A stretch of 64,000 bases of DNA from Gluconacetobacter azotocaptans (GTDB lineage Bacteria > Pseudomonadota > Alphaproteobacteria > Acetobacterales > Acetobacteraceae). Below are positions 43,482 through 52,397 of this stretch, one piece after another (positions within the stretch are counted from its first letter, which is position 1; every line of letters starts with the position of its first letter). Below the pieces are notes generated by a model, which was given only the letters and a program-made list of their open reading frames with translations, was not told the DNA's origin and searched no databases. The position numbers and the translations under genes were made by a program. The stretch spans positions 272,436 through 336,435 of the forward strand of contig NZ_JABEQF010000006.1 of NCBI RefSeq assembly GCF_014174355.1, written 5' to 3'.

Positions 43482-46400
43482 TCAGCCGATCGCCATCAGC
43501 GATGCATTGCCCCCCGCGGCGGTGGTGTTGGTGCTGACCAGCCGTTCTTCCAGCAGCCATTCCGGCAGGGGGCCGGTCGCGGTCAGGACATGCACCGGCA
43601 CCACCGGCCCGTCGCCTTCGCCCAGCGCCGCCAGCACGGCGTCCAGGTCGGGGGCGTCGCCTTCGGCCAGCAGCACTGCCGGGCGGGCCGCCGCGGCCTG
43701 GGCCAGGTCGGCCACGCGGCAGACCCGCGCGCGCAGGGCGGGGGGCAGGTCGGCGACCCAGCCCGCCGTCGCATCGTCGGCCAGCAACGCCACCTCGTTG
43801 CCCGCCGCCAGCGCCATGCCGGTGGCCCGCCGCGCCCCGGCCTCGGTTCGTGCCACGCACAGCACCGTGCCGCGCGGGGCCAGCGACCAGATATTGGTCT
43901 CGCCCACCGGCCCCGGCATTGCGACGGACAGCCCGTGCAGGGCCGGGCCGGTCACGCCGTCGGGCAGGCCGCTGCCCGCCGACCAGGCCTGCCATTCCCG
44001 CGCGGCATCGGGCAGCGCGGCACGCGCGCGCGCGCCGTCGGCCGGGGTAGGCGGCACGAAGGCGGGGCAGGCCGCCAGCAGCCGCCGCAGGGTCAGCGGA
44101 CCGCCGGCCTTCGGCCCGGTGCCCGACAGGCCGCGCCCGCCAAAGGGCTGCACGCCCACCACCGCGCCGATGGTGTTGCGGTTGACGTACAGATTGCCCG
44201 CGTCGATCCGGCCGGTCACATGGTCCACCGTTTCGGCGATGCGGGTGTGCAGGCCGAAGGTCAGGCCGTATCCGGTGGCGTCGATCGCGTCGATCAGCGC
44301 GTCCAGATCCGGCCGCCGCCAGCGCAGCACATGCAGCACGGGGCCGAACACCTCGCGCCCGATTTCGGCGATGCTGTCGATCTCGATCAGGGTGGGCGGC
44401 AGGAAATGGCCGCCGGGCACCGCGTGCGGCGTGGCCGGCGCCCACATCCGGGCGCCGTTCGCGCGCATCCGCGCGATGTGGGCGGCGATGCCGTCGCGGG
44501 CTTCGGCGGTGATGACCGGGCCGATGTCGGTGCGGAGTTGCGCCGGGTCGCCGACCCGCAGTTCGGCCATCGCGCCGCGCAGCATCGCCAGCACATGGTC
44601 GGCGCAATCGTCCTGCACGCACAGGATGCGCAGCGCCGAACAGCGCTGCCCCGCGCTGTCGAAGGCCGAGGCGATGACATCGGCCACCACCTGTTCCGCC
44701 AGCGCCGAGGAATCGACGATCATCGCGTTCTGCCCGCCGGTTTCCGCAACCAGCGGCACCGGCTGCCCGCCCGCGCCGATGCGCCCGGCAAGCTGCCGCG
44801 CGATCAGGCGCGCTACCTCGGTCGATCCGGTGAACATGACCGCGCCGATGCGCCGGTCGGCCACCAGGGCCGCCCCCACATCGCCCGCGCCGGGCAGGAA
44901 TTGCAGCGCGCCCAGCGGCACCCCGGCCTCGTGCAAAATGCGCACCGCGCAGGTGGCGATCAGCGGCGTTTCCTCGGCGGGCTTGGCCAGCACCACATTG
45001 CCGGCGGCCAGGGCCGCCGACACCTGGCCCAGGAAGATCGCCAGCGGGAAGTTCCAGGGGCTGATGCACACCACCGGCCCCAGGGGAACGTGCGTGGCAT
45101 TGTCGAAATCGCGGCGGATGGTGGCGGCGTAATAGCGCAGGAAATCGACCGCCTCGCGGATTTCGGCCACCGCGTTGGGGTAGGATTTTCCGGCCTCGCG
45201 CACGATCAGCCCGATCAGTTCCGCCTGCCGCGCCTCCAGCAGCGCGGCCGCGCGGTCCAGGCAGGCGGCGCGGTCGGCGGGCGGGCGGGCGGACCAGGCG
45301 GGCAGGGCATCGGCCGCCAGGCCCACGGCGCGCGCGGCGTCGTCCGGGGTGGCGAAGCGCGCGATGCCGGGCCGGTCGTCGGGGCGCGCGGGGTTGGGCA
45401 CGTCGCGCATCGGGGCGTCCGACGGCGTGCCGTCGGCCAGCATCGGCGCGGCCTGCCAGGTGCCGGGGCCGTCGTCCATGCCCTGGGCCAGGGCGTGCAG
45501 GCTGGGCTCGTCGGCCAGGTCCAGACCGGCGGAATTGCGCCGTTCGCTTCCGAACAGCGCGCCGGGCAGGGCGATGGCGGGATGCGGCGCGCCCAGCGTC
45601 ACATCCTCGGCGGCGGCAAGGGCCCGCGCCGTCTGCACCGGGTCGGCGACTAGTGTCCCGACGGGCACGGACTCGTCGCCGATCTGGTTGACGAAGGATG
45701 AATTGGCGCCGTTTTCCAGCAGGCGCCGCACCAGATAGGCCAGCAGCGTCTCGTGCGAGCCCACGGGGGCATAGATCCGGCAGGGCCGGTCCATGTTGCG
45801 CGGGCCGACCACCGCGTCGTACAGCCCCTCGCCCATGCCGTGCAGGCACTGGAATTCATATTGCCCGTGGGTGAAGTCCGGGCCGGCCAGCGCGTGGATG
45901 CTGGCCAGGGTGCGGGCATTGTGGGTGGCGAACTGCGGGAACACCGCATCGGGCGCACCCAGCAGCAGGCGCGCGCAGGCGACGTAGCTGATGTCGGTGT
46001 GGCATTTGCGGGTGAAGACGGGGAAGTCTTCCATGCCGTCGACCTGCGCCTTCTTGATCTCGCTGTCCCAGTAGGCCCCCTTGACCAGCCGCACCATGAT
46101 GCGATGGCCGCTGCGCCGGCCCAGGTCGATGATCCAGTCCAGCACGGCGGGCGCGCGTTTTCCGTACGCCTGCACGACGAAGCCGATGCCGTTCCACCCG
46201 GCCAGGTCGGGGCGCAGGCACAGCCCTTCCAGCAGGTCCAGCGACAGGTCCAGCCGCTCGCTTTCCTCGGCGTCGATGTTCAGGCCGATGTCGTACCGCC
46301 GCGCCAGCCGTGCCAGGCGCACCAGCAGCGGCAGCAGTTCCTCGATCACCCGTTCGCGCTGGGCGCGGGCGTAGCGCGGATGCAGGGCCGACAGCTTGAT

Positions 46401-47201
46401 CGACAGGCCGTTGCGGTCATAGACGTCGCGCCCGTCCCGCGCGGCCTGGCCGATGGCGTGCAGCGCGGTCTCGTAATCGCGGAAATAGCGCACGGCGTCG
46501 GCCTCGGTCAGCGCGGCCTCGCCCAGCATGTCGAAGGAATAGCGGAAGCCCCTGTCGTGGCGGGCGCGGCTGGCCTGCAGCGCAGTTTCGATGGTCTCGC
46601 CGCAGACGAACTGCTCGCCCATCATGCGCATGGCGACGTCCACCGCCCGCCGGATCAGCGGTTCGCCCCCGCGCGCCACCAGCCGCAGCAGCGCCCCGCC
46701 CAGCCCGTGCTGGCGTTCCGGCCCGACCAGCCGGCCGGTGACGACCAGCCCCCAGGCGGCGGCGTTGACGAACAGGGGCCGCCCCCGGCCGACATGCGCC
46801 AGCCAGTCGCCGGTGCCGATGCGGTCGCGGATCAGCGCGTCGCGCGTCGCCATGTCGGGGATGCGCAGCAGCGCCTCGGCCAGGCACATCAGCGCCACGC
46901 CCTCGCGCGACGACAGGGAAAATTCCTGCACCAGCGCCTCGACCCCGCCCGGGCGCCGCCCGGTGCGCAGCGTCCGGGTCAGCCGGCGGGCGGTGGCGTC
47001 GGCCTGGGCCTCCTGCGCCGGCGACAGGGTGGCGTCGTCGATCAGGGCCGCGACGCAGGCGGGCTCGGCCCGGCGCAGGGCGGCGGCGATGCGCGCGCGC
47101 CAGCCGTCGCGCGCGGGCAGGGCGACGGCCAGGGCGGATGTGGGAATGGCGGCGGTCGGCGGGGTCGGGGAGGGGGTCATGGTCTTGGGTCCGCTGGCCA
47201 T
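43482..47201 (-). CDS. putA: Bifunctional proline dehydrogenase / P5C dehydrogenase
   Basis: 1239 residues. The proline dehydrogenase barrel (about 150-450) has LSALHPRYARAQRERV and VRLVKGAYWDSEIKKAQ. The P5C dehydrogenase part (about 540-1000) has VPLVAETGGQNAMIVDSSA and the catalytic Cys in DSAGQRCSALR. A C-terminal extension of about 200 residues follows. It oxidises proline to glutamate via FAD and NAD. The N-terminus lacks the ribbon-helix-helix region of the self-regulating PutA, so the divergent GntR protein is the likely regulator. ATG 47180 is an alternative start. Confidence 0.95.
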   Translation of the reverse strand: MASGPKTMTPSPTPPTAAIPTSALAVALPARDGWRARIAAALRRAEPACVAALIDDATLSPAQEAQADATARRLTRTLRTGRRPGGVEALVQEFSLSSREGVALMCLAEALLRIPDMATRDALIRDRIGTGDWLAHVGRGRPLFVNAAAWGLVVTGRLVGPERQHGLGGALLRLVARGGEPLIRRAVDVAMRMMGEQFVCGETIETALQASRARHDRGFRYSFDMLGEAALTEADAVRYFRDYETALHAIGQAARDGRDVYDRNGLSIKLSALHPRYARAQRERVIEELLPLLVRLARLARRYDIGLNIDAEESERLDLSLDLLEGLCLRPDLAGWNGIGFVVQAYGKRAPAVLDWIIDLGRRSGHRIMVRLVKGAYWDSEIKKAQVDGMEDFPVFTRKCHTDISYVACARLLLGAPDAVFPQFATHNARTLASIHALAGPDFTHGQYEFQCLHGMGEGLYDAVVGPRNMDRPCRIYAPVGSHETLLAYLVRRLLENGANSSFVNQIGDESVPVGTLVADPVQTARALAAAEDVTLGAPHPAIALPGALFGSERRNSAGLDLADEPSLHALAQGMDDGPGTWQAAPMLADGTPSDAPMRDVPNPARPDDRPGIARFATPDDAARAVGLAADALPAWSARPPADRAACLDRAAALLEARQAELIGLIVREAGKSYPNAVAEIREAVDFLRYYAATIRRDFDNATHVPLGPVVCISPWNFPLAIFLGQVSAALAAGNVVLAKPAEETPLIATCAVRILHEAGVPLGALQFLPGAGDVGAALVADRRIGAVMFTGSTEVARLIARQLAGRIGAGGQPVPLVAETGGQNAMIVDSSALAEQVVADVIASAFDSAGQRCSALRILCVQDDCADHVLAMLRGAMAELRVGDPAQLRTDIGPVITAEARDGIAAHIARMRANGARMWAPATPHAVPGGHFLPPTLIEIDSIAEIGREVFGPVLHVLRWRRPDLDALIDAIDATGYGLTFGLHTRIAETVDHVTGRIDAGNLYVNRNTIGAVVGVQPFGGRGLSGTGPKAGGPLTLRRLLAACPAFVPPTPADGARARAALPDAAREWQAWSAGSGLPDGVTGPALHGLSVAMPGPVGETNIWSLAPRGTVLCVARTEAGARRATGMALAAGNEVALLADDATAGWVADLPPALRARVCRVADLAQAAAARPAVLLAEGDAPDLDAVLAALGEGDGPVVPVHVLTATGPLPEWLLEERLVSTNTTAAGGNASLMAIG

Positions 47202-47277
47202 GGGTGGGACGGGGTCGCTTGGGGCGGGGCGCGGCCCCTTGCGGAGGGCGACGGCCTCTGGACCGATCCCCTATCAT

Positions 47278-47308
47278 ATCATATACGATTAACAAGAGCG
47301 TATATGAT
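47278..47308. promoter_or_regulatory. Perfect inverted repeat at GntR/putA promoter
   Basis: ATCATATACG at 47278-47287 and its exact reverse complement CGTATATGAT at 47299-47308 are separated by 11 bases, in the 138-bp gap between putA and the GntR gene. An extra ATCATAT overlaps the left arm. It is the best operator candidate for the adjacent regulator. Confidence 0.65.
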
Positions 47309-47339
47309 CCGGACCAACAGCGGATCGAGGGGGACAGCC

Positions 47340-48041
47340 ATGCTGCCGGCGAGCATCTACACACACGCGGGCGCCGAACCGCGCGGCATCGCGTCCGAGG
47401 CCGTGGGCAACGCGCTGCGCGAGGCGATTCTGGACGGGCTGCTGGCCGAGGGGCAGGCGCTGCCGCAATCCGAACTGGCCAGCGGGTTCGGTGTCAGCAC
47501 CATTCCGGTGCGCGAGGCGCTGAAGCAACTGGAGGCCGAGGGGCTGGTCGCGTTCCAGGCGAATCGCGGCGCGATGGTGACCGGCCTGTCCGAGGCCGAC
47601 ATCATCGAATTTTCCGAGATCCGCGCGATGCTGGAAGAACGTGCCGCCGCCCAGGCGGTCGCGCGCATGACGCGCCTGGATCTGGCCCGCATCGAGGACG
47701 CCTACGACGCCTTCGTCGCCGGCACCAGCGACGCCCCGGACGGCATGGCGCGCTCCGGTCCGCTGAACTGGGCCTTCCATGGCGCGATCTATGCGGCGGC
47801 GGGCCGCCCCCGCCTGCTGGAGATGATCGAGGCCCTGCATCGCCGCGTCGATCGCTATATTCGCGGCCATCTGGAAATCGCCGGCCGCAAGCATGTGACG
47901 GACGCCGAACATCTGGCCCTGCTGGACGCCTGCCGCCGCCGTGACGCCGACGCCGTCGCCCGCCTGACCCGCCAGCACATCCTGGATGCCGCCACGATTT
48001 CGGTGGACGTGCTGCACCGCCATCGCGCGGCGGTGGGCTAA
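47340..48041 (+). CDS. GntR-family regulator (FadR/FCD subgroup)
   Basis: 233 residues: winged HTH (ALPQSELASGFGVSTIPVREALKQLEAEGLV) and helical FCD domain with metal/ligand residues (RSGPLNWAFHGAIYAAAG, ADAVARLTRQHI). ATG 47340 follows GAGGGGGAC; ATG 47304 is in frame but lies inside the inverted repeat. Divergent from putA, it probably represses proline use in response to proline or a breakdown product; that is inference from position. Confidence 0.9.
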   Translation: MLPASIYTHAGAEPRGIASEAVGNALREAILDGLLAEGQALPQSELASGFGVSTIPVREALKQLEAEGLVAFQANRGAMVTGLSEADIIEFSEIRAMLEERAAAQAVARMTRLDLARIEDAYDAFVAGTSDAPDGMARSGPLNWAFHGAIYAAAGRPRLLEMIEALHRRVDRYIRGHLEIAGRKHVTDAEHLALLDACRRRDADAVARLTRQHILDAATISVDVLHRHRAAVG

Positions 48042-48062
48042 CACCTCCCGACCCTTTCGGAA

Positions 48063-48083
48063 CGCGGGGCCGGGCCCCCCGCG
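48063..48083. terminator. G/C hairpin between convergent genes
   Basis: CGCGGGG-(7)-CCCCGCG lies in the 56-bp gap between the GntR and amidohydrolase stop codons. No T-run; a weak bidirectional end. Confidence 0.4.
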
Positions 48084-48097
48084 CCCCTGTCCGGGGG

Positions 48098-49573
48098 CTA
48101 CGGACGTGCCTGGGCCGCCGTGTCTTCCAGCGTGTCGCAGGGCGGTTCGTCCGGCGGCGTGCCGTCCGTGACCAGCGGGTAGATCCGCTTGCGGGCCATG
48201 TCCGCGCGCAGCATGGCGAAGGCGAAGGGCTGGTCGGTGCGGATGCACAGGGCCTTGCGTTCCCCGGTCACGTCCAGCGCCTCGCAGCCCGGCAGGTCCA
48301 GCCCCGCGACCAGCGCCGCGTCGCCATACAGGATCCGCCCGCCACGCATCACCAGGTCGACCGTCGCCGGACGGCTGCGCACCACGGCGTCGAACGGGTC
48401 GTTCCCCGCCGGCCCCGCCGGACGGAACAGCACCAGATCCGCGACACGTCCCGGTGCGATCGCGCCCAGCATCGTTTCGGCATGAACCGCCCGCGCGCCG
48501 TCGGTGGTGGCCATGCGCCACAGGTCGCGCGCGCTCAGCGCCCCGTCCAGGTGCTTTCGGTCGTACCGTGTGGCGCAGGCGAATTCGCGGCTCATGTTCA
48601 TCGATCCGGACGGCAGCCAGTCGGTGCCCAGCGCCACCGGGATGCCCAGCCGCCGCGCCGTCACGACATCCAGGGTCCGGCCGTAGAGTGCGAGGTTGCT
48701 GCGCGGCGACCAGACGATGGCCCCGGCCTGCCGGCGTAACGTCTCCAGGTCCGCCGTCGTCAGCCCGACGCCGTGCAGGATCGTCATGTGCGGCTGCATC
48801 AGGTCCTGGCTGATCCCGCCGCCGCCGGGCTGCGGCACGCGGTCATAGGTCGTGGAACTCAGGCACCGGAACTCGTTGCGCGCGGCGTCGCCGGTTCCCT
48901 CGGCGACATGGGCCAGGAAGGCCGCGCCCGATGCCACCTCCGCCGGGTCGGCGGGGTGGGGGCCGTAATTGCAATCCCGGGTGCGCATGATCCCGGATGC
49001 GTCGTCCAGCGGGAAGATGCGGTAGGTCACCGGCCGCATCGACAGCCCGTCCAGGCCGGTACCGAAATCCATGTTGCGCACCAGCCCGGGCGCCATGTCG
49101 CCGCCGACCATGGCGGTGATTCCGCTGATCAGGAAACGCAGTTCCCCCCAGGCGATGACCTCCGGGTCGTGATCGGGCGGGGCGTCGCGCATCGCGTGTC
49201 CGTCCAGCCCCATGCGCCATTCGTGGCGGTGGACGAAGCGTTCCCCATTGTCCGGCCGGGGGGCGTCGCCGGTATAGGCGATATGGTCATGCGGGTTGAT
49301 CAGCCCCGGCGACAGGCTGTCCGCCGGGCAGCGGATCACGCGCGGATGGGCCATCACAGGGCAGGTCGCGCCCACGCATGCGATCATGCCCCGTGCATCC
49401 ACGACCACCCGCCCTGGGCGCGGATCGGCAGTGTCGGTCAGGATGACGGCCTCGATCACGGTTTCCGGGCCACCGGCCGTCACCATGCAGCCTGCCGCAC
49501 GGGCGCCCCCACCCGAGACCGCCATCAGGGCCAGAAGCCCCAGCAGACCGCTCATCCGTCCGATCCCGTTCAC
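48098..49573 (-). CDS. Exported amidohydrolase-family protein
   Basis: 491 residues from GTG 49573, which has GAGGAAG at 8 bases. The signal peptide is MSGLLGLLALMAVSGGGARAAG. The metal-site motif SPGLINPHDHIAYTG (HxH) marks the amidohydrolase barrel, and the later segments ILHGVGLT, WSPRSNLALYG and LGTDWLPSGS fit the ATZ/TRZ-like group. It would hydrolyse a C-N or C-O bond in the periplasm. The substrate is unknown. ATG 49555 is an alternative start. Confidence 0.82.
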   Translation of the reverse strand: MNGIGRMSGLLGLLALMAVSGGGARAAGCMVTAGGPETVIEAVILTDTADPRPGRVVVDARGMIACVGATCPVMAHPRVIRCPADSLSPGLINPHDHIAYTGDAPRPDNGERFVHRHEWRMGLDGHAMRDAPPDHDPEVIAWGELRFLISGITAMVGGDMAPGLVRNMDFGTGLDGLSMRPVTYRIFPLDDASGIMRTRDCNYGPHPADPAEVASGAAFLAHVAEGTGDAARNEFRCLSSTTYDRVPQPGGGGISQDLMQPHMTILHGVGLTTADLETLRRQAGAIVWSPRSNLALYGRTLDVVTARRLGIPVALGTDWLPSGSMNMSREFACATRYDRKHLDGALSARDLWRMATTDGARAVHAETMLGAIAPGRVADLVLFRPAGPAGNDPFDAVVRSRPATVDLVMRGGRILYGDAALVAGLDLPGCEALDVTGERKALCIRTDQPFAFAMLRADMARKRIYPLVTDGTPPDEPPCDTLEDTAAQARP

Positions 49574-49746
49574 CCTGTCCGCTTCCTCTGACTGCCCGCG
49601 CCATGCGCCCGCGTCCTTCCTAGCCGCCCCGGATGCGTTCCAGAAGCCCCGCCCCCGGCGGCGGCGCGGCGGGTTTCGCGCGCCGGCGCTTGCATTCGTT
49701 TGGTCCGCTGCGTATCGGCGTAGGCGGGACAGCGAAGGGGCGGCAC

Positions 49747-50313
49747 ATGGACAGCGCGGGCGTGATCGACATCGATGGGGGGCAGGTCGCGCCCCCCGTC
49801 CGCTACAGCCGTGAGACACGCTGGCTGCATTGGGCCACGGCGTTGCTGATCGTGGCGCAATTCGCGCTGGGCGAGGTCTGGATCCGCCTGCCGCGTGCCG
49901 ATCGCGCGCCGCTGGTGTCGGCGCATCTGTCGCTGGGCGTGCTGCTGGGAGCGGTGTTCGTGGCGCGGGTGGCGTGGCGGGTGACGGGCGGGCGGGCCAT
50001 CCGCTTCGCCTCGGCGGGCGCGGTGGCCGACCGGGTGACGCACGCGGTGCACGGGCTGCTTTATGTCATGATCGGGGTGGAACTGGCGCTGGGGTATCTG
50101 GCGCGCTGGTCAGGCGGTCGGCCGGTGGTGGCGTTCGGCGTCCCCATCAACTCGCCTTTCGGTCCGTTCGATCACGCGACGCACCATCTGCTGGGTCAGG
50201 CGCATAGCTGGCTGGCCTGGGGCATCATCGTGCTGGCCACCGGCCACGGGCTGGCGGCGTTCTATCACGCGCGGGTGCTGCGGGACGGCGTTTTCCGCCG
50301 CATGTGGGCCTGA
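49747..50313 (+). CDS. Cytochrome b561-family membrane protein
   Basis: 188 residues, four hydrophobic helices with the heme His pattern of bacterial b561: RWLHWATALLIVAQF, VSAHLSLGVLLGAVFVARVAWR, THAVHGLLYVMIGVELALGY and HHLLGQAHSWLAWGII. It passes electrons between quinol and an acceptor in the inner membrane. ATG 49747 has AAGGGG at 8 bases. No cognate cytochrome or hydrogenase is adjacent. Confidence 0.9.
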   Translation: MDSAGVIDIDGGQVAPPVRYSRETRWLHWATALLIVAQFALGEVWIRLPRADRAPLVSAHLSLGVLLGAVFVARVAWRVTGGRAIRFASAGAVADRVTHAVHGLLYVMIGVELALGYLARWSGGRPVVAFGVPINSPFGPFDHATHHLLGQAHSWLAWGIIVLATGHGLAAFYHARVLRDGVFRRMWA

Positions 50314-50345
50314 GCGCCACGCATTGCGGGCGGCCCTCTACCCAC

Positions 50346-50370
50346 GGATCGGGGTCAGGGCCTCGGCCCC
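50346..50370 (+). repeat. Dispersed hairpin repeat, fragment D
   Basis: This short stretch matches the tail module of copy A (the GGTCGGGGTCCAGGGCCTCGG part) with one base less, and again lies between two converging stop codons, those of cytochrome b561 and the 322-aa gene. Confidence 0.55.
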
Positions 50371-50382
50371 CCCGACGTATCG

Positions 50383-51351
50383 TCATGAACAGCGTCGCGG
50401 CCGATAGGCGACCGTCCGGTCCAGCAGGGTATCGAGTTCCGGCCGCCGGCAGGGATCGACGCAGGTGGCGACGAAGGTGCGGGCGCGCTGCCTGATGGTG
50501 TCGACGACGCGCAGGTTCATGTCGCCCGTTCCGCCCTCCGCGATCATGTCGGCGATGGTCAGGGCGCGCGTGAAGGCGGTTCTTGCGATCTTGAAGGCCA
50601 GATCGTTCACGATGGTCTCGAATTCCGTCCGGCCGAACGACGACTGGCAGACCGAACGCTGCGCACAGGCTTCGGCATAGAGCTGCACCACGGGCCGGGT
50701 GCCGGCACGATGAAAATATCGCTGATGCCAGGTGCGGGCCCAGGCGTGCTCCCGCTCGGCGGCGAGGTGCTCGGGCAGGGTATCGCAGGCGGCGGCGCCG
50801 GGGGTGCCGACGGTCCGGGCCGCCAGCCAGGCGCTGGTAAAATCCGAATAGCTGTGGCGGTACCATGCGATGTCCGCGCCGTTCGTCTGAAAGGCGAAGC
50901 GAAACCCCCTCTGCCCGTCCAGCCCGTAGAGCAGGGCGGGCACGGCGCCATCCCGGCCCAGGACCAGGATATGGCCCGCGTCGTTGGCGTGCATGTGACG
51001 CTGCATGGTGAACAGGTCGAAGAACGATTCGTCCTCGGCCACGCGGGCGGCGTGCGCCTTCACGTAACTCAGAAACAGCGGATTGCGCACATCCGTCAGG
51101 CCGCGGGGGCAGAAATCGAACCCCCACCAGCGGGACATTTTCACCAGATGAAAGGCCAGGGCATTGCGCAGGTGCGTCAGGGGCGCGTCGCTCTCTCCGC
51201 CGTCGCACAGGGCCTGCACATCGCGAAACCGGCTGACAAGGGGATTGATCTGCCCGGCGAATCCCCGGGTGGGGTCGAAATAATCAAGCAGATCGGCAGG
51301 CCGCGAATGGGCAAGGTGCCAGGTGGAATCGCAGCCGATTGTCTCTGTCAT
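50383..51351 (-). CDS. Unknown 322-aa protein
   Basis: No family recognised. A soluble protein with several His/Cys-rich patches (RHMHANDAGH, WWGFDFCPRG, RSVCQSSFG, CVDPCRRPE) and aromatic segments (FRFAFQTNGADIAWYRHSY). ATG 51351 has GGAGG at 10 bases; the frame is open to 51459. An iron-box-like site 146 bp upstream (51497-51516) is nearly identical to one ahead of the unknown gene at 54085, so iron or redox control is possible. Confidence 0.65.
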   Translation of the reverse strand: MTETIGCDSTWHLAHSRPADLLDYFDPTRGFAGQINPLVSRFRDVQALCDGGESDAPLTHLRNALAFHLVKMSRWWGFDFCPRGLTDVRNPLFLSYVKAHAARVAEDESFFDLFTMQRHMHANDAGHILVLGRDGAVPALLYGLDGQRGFRFAFQTNGADIAWYRHSYSDFTSAWLAARTVGTPGAAACDTLPEHLAAEREHAWARTWHQRYFHRAGTRPVVQLYAEACAQRSVCQSSFGRTEFETIVNDLAFKIARTAFTRALTIADMIAEGGTGDMNLRVVDTIRQRARTFVATCVDPCRRPELDTLLDRTVAYRPRRCS

Positions 51352-51496
51352 CGTTGGACAGCCTCCCGGGTGGATCGAAAGAAAGGCGGCGGCATCGAAG
51401 GGCCGGAATGCCCCTGATGCCGCCTGAAGGCTCCACGGGTCGGGTTGGGAAATCGACACTCGGCTATCTGTCGTGGCCCGTGGGTTTTTCCCCTAT

Positions 51497-51516
51497 ATTG
51501 CGATCGACTCTCAATT
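51497..51516. promoter_or_regulatory. Fur-box-like site 1
   Basis: ATTGCGATCGACTCTCAATT. The first 14 bases recur exactly at 54015-54034 on the other strand, where the palindrome is more complete. It lies between the divergent 322-aa gene and dps, so it could act on either. Alphaproteobacterial Fur sites have this kind of TTGCGA/TCGCAA symmetry. Confidence 0.5.
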
Positions 51517-51682
51517 GCAACATCGGAAAAGGGGAGAGGTGCCGGCCCTGTCGTCCCTTGCGGGAGGGCGTTATGCGGGGTGATGTTGAGATGGATCATG
51601 GCCGGGCCGCAGGGCATGGGGCCCAGTCTTGATCCGTCAATAGATCGTCCGGGGATTCCGGACGGTATTCAGGAGGATCATC

Positions 51683-52228
51683 ATGACCACGAAAGCGAAT
51701 GCGAGTGCGGCGGGCGAGGCAGAGGTGCGGTCGCATCTCGGGACGCCGACGGACCTGAAGCAGGCCGCGGTGCATGAGATTTCGGCCGGGCTTCGCGCCG
51801 TTCTGGCGGATGTCTTCGCGCTGTACATCAAGACGAAGAACTTCCATTGGCACATGAGCGGCCGGCATTTCCGCGACTACCACCTGCTGCTGGACGAGCA
51901 TGGTGACCAGATCTTCGCGATGACCGATCCGCTGGCCGAGCGGGCGCGCAAGATCGGCGGCACCACGCTGCATTCGGTGGGCGAAATCGCCCGGCTGACG
52001 AAGGTGGCCGACAATGACACGCTGTATGTGACGCCGGAGGACATGCTGTCCGAACTGCGCGAGGACAATCTGGCGCTGACCGCGCGGCTGCGCCAGGTGC
52101 ATGGCGTGTGCGACGAGGGCGGCGACGTCGCCACCGCCAGCCTGCTGGAAAACTGGATCGACGAGACCGAACGCCGCACGTGGTTTCTGTTCGAAGCCAC
52201 CCGACCGGCTTTCGGCAGCAACAGCTAA
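51683..52228 (+). CDS. dps: Dps-family DNA-protecting ferritin-like protein
   Basis: 181 residues with the Dps ferroxidase signature FHWHMSGRHFRDYHLLLDEHGDQIF at about residues 55-80 (His/Asp/Glu ligands shared between subunits). It forms a 12-subunit shell that stores iron, detoxifies peroxide and coats DNA in stationary phase. ATG 51683 has AGGAGG at 7 bases. A Fur-box-like site lies 167 bp upstream. Confidence 0.93.
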   Translation: MTTKANASAAGEAEVRSHLGTPTDLKQAAVHEISAGLRAVLADVFALYIKTKNFHWHMSGRHFRDYHLLLDEHGDQIFAMTDPLAERARKIGGTTLHSVGEIARLTKVADNDTLYVTPEDMLSELREDNLALTARLRQVHGVCDEGGDVATASLLENWIDETERRTWFLFEATRPAFGSNS

Positions 52229-52232
52229 GCGG

Positions 52233-52266
52233 CTTCGACCGAAAGCGCTATCTGTCGAGGTTTTTT
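52233..52266 (+). terminator. Terminator after dps
   Basis: CTTCGAC and GTCGAGG form a 7-bp stem (one G-T pair) around a 14-base loop, directly followed by six T, starting 5 bases after the dps stop codon. Confidence 0.55.
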
Positions 52267-52291
52267 CTGATGCGGCGGGGGAAGGGCGCGC

Positions 52292-52335
52292 CTCAGGGCG
52301 CTGCCCTGAAACCCGCCAAGGGGATTGCCCCCCTG
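52292..52335 (+). repeat. Dispersed hairpin repeat, partial copy C
   Basis: The first 29 or so bases match copy A exactly (CTCAGGGCGCTGCCCTGA and onward to CCCGCCAA); the second hairpin has diverged. It lies between the converging 3' ends of dps and the MFS gene. Confidence 0.75.
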
Positions 52336-52397
52336 CGTCGCCCATGCGTACGGCGAGATGGCATGCGCATGCTCCGAGGACCAGAGGGCCCGGGCGG

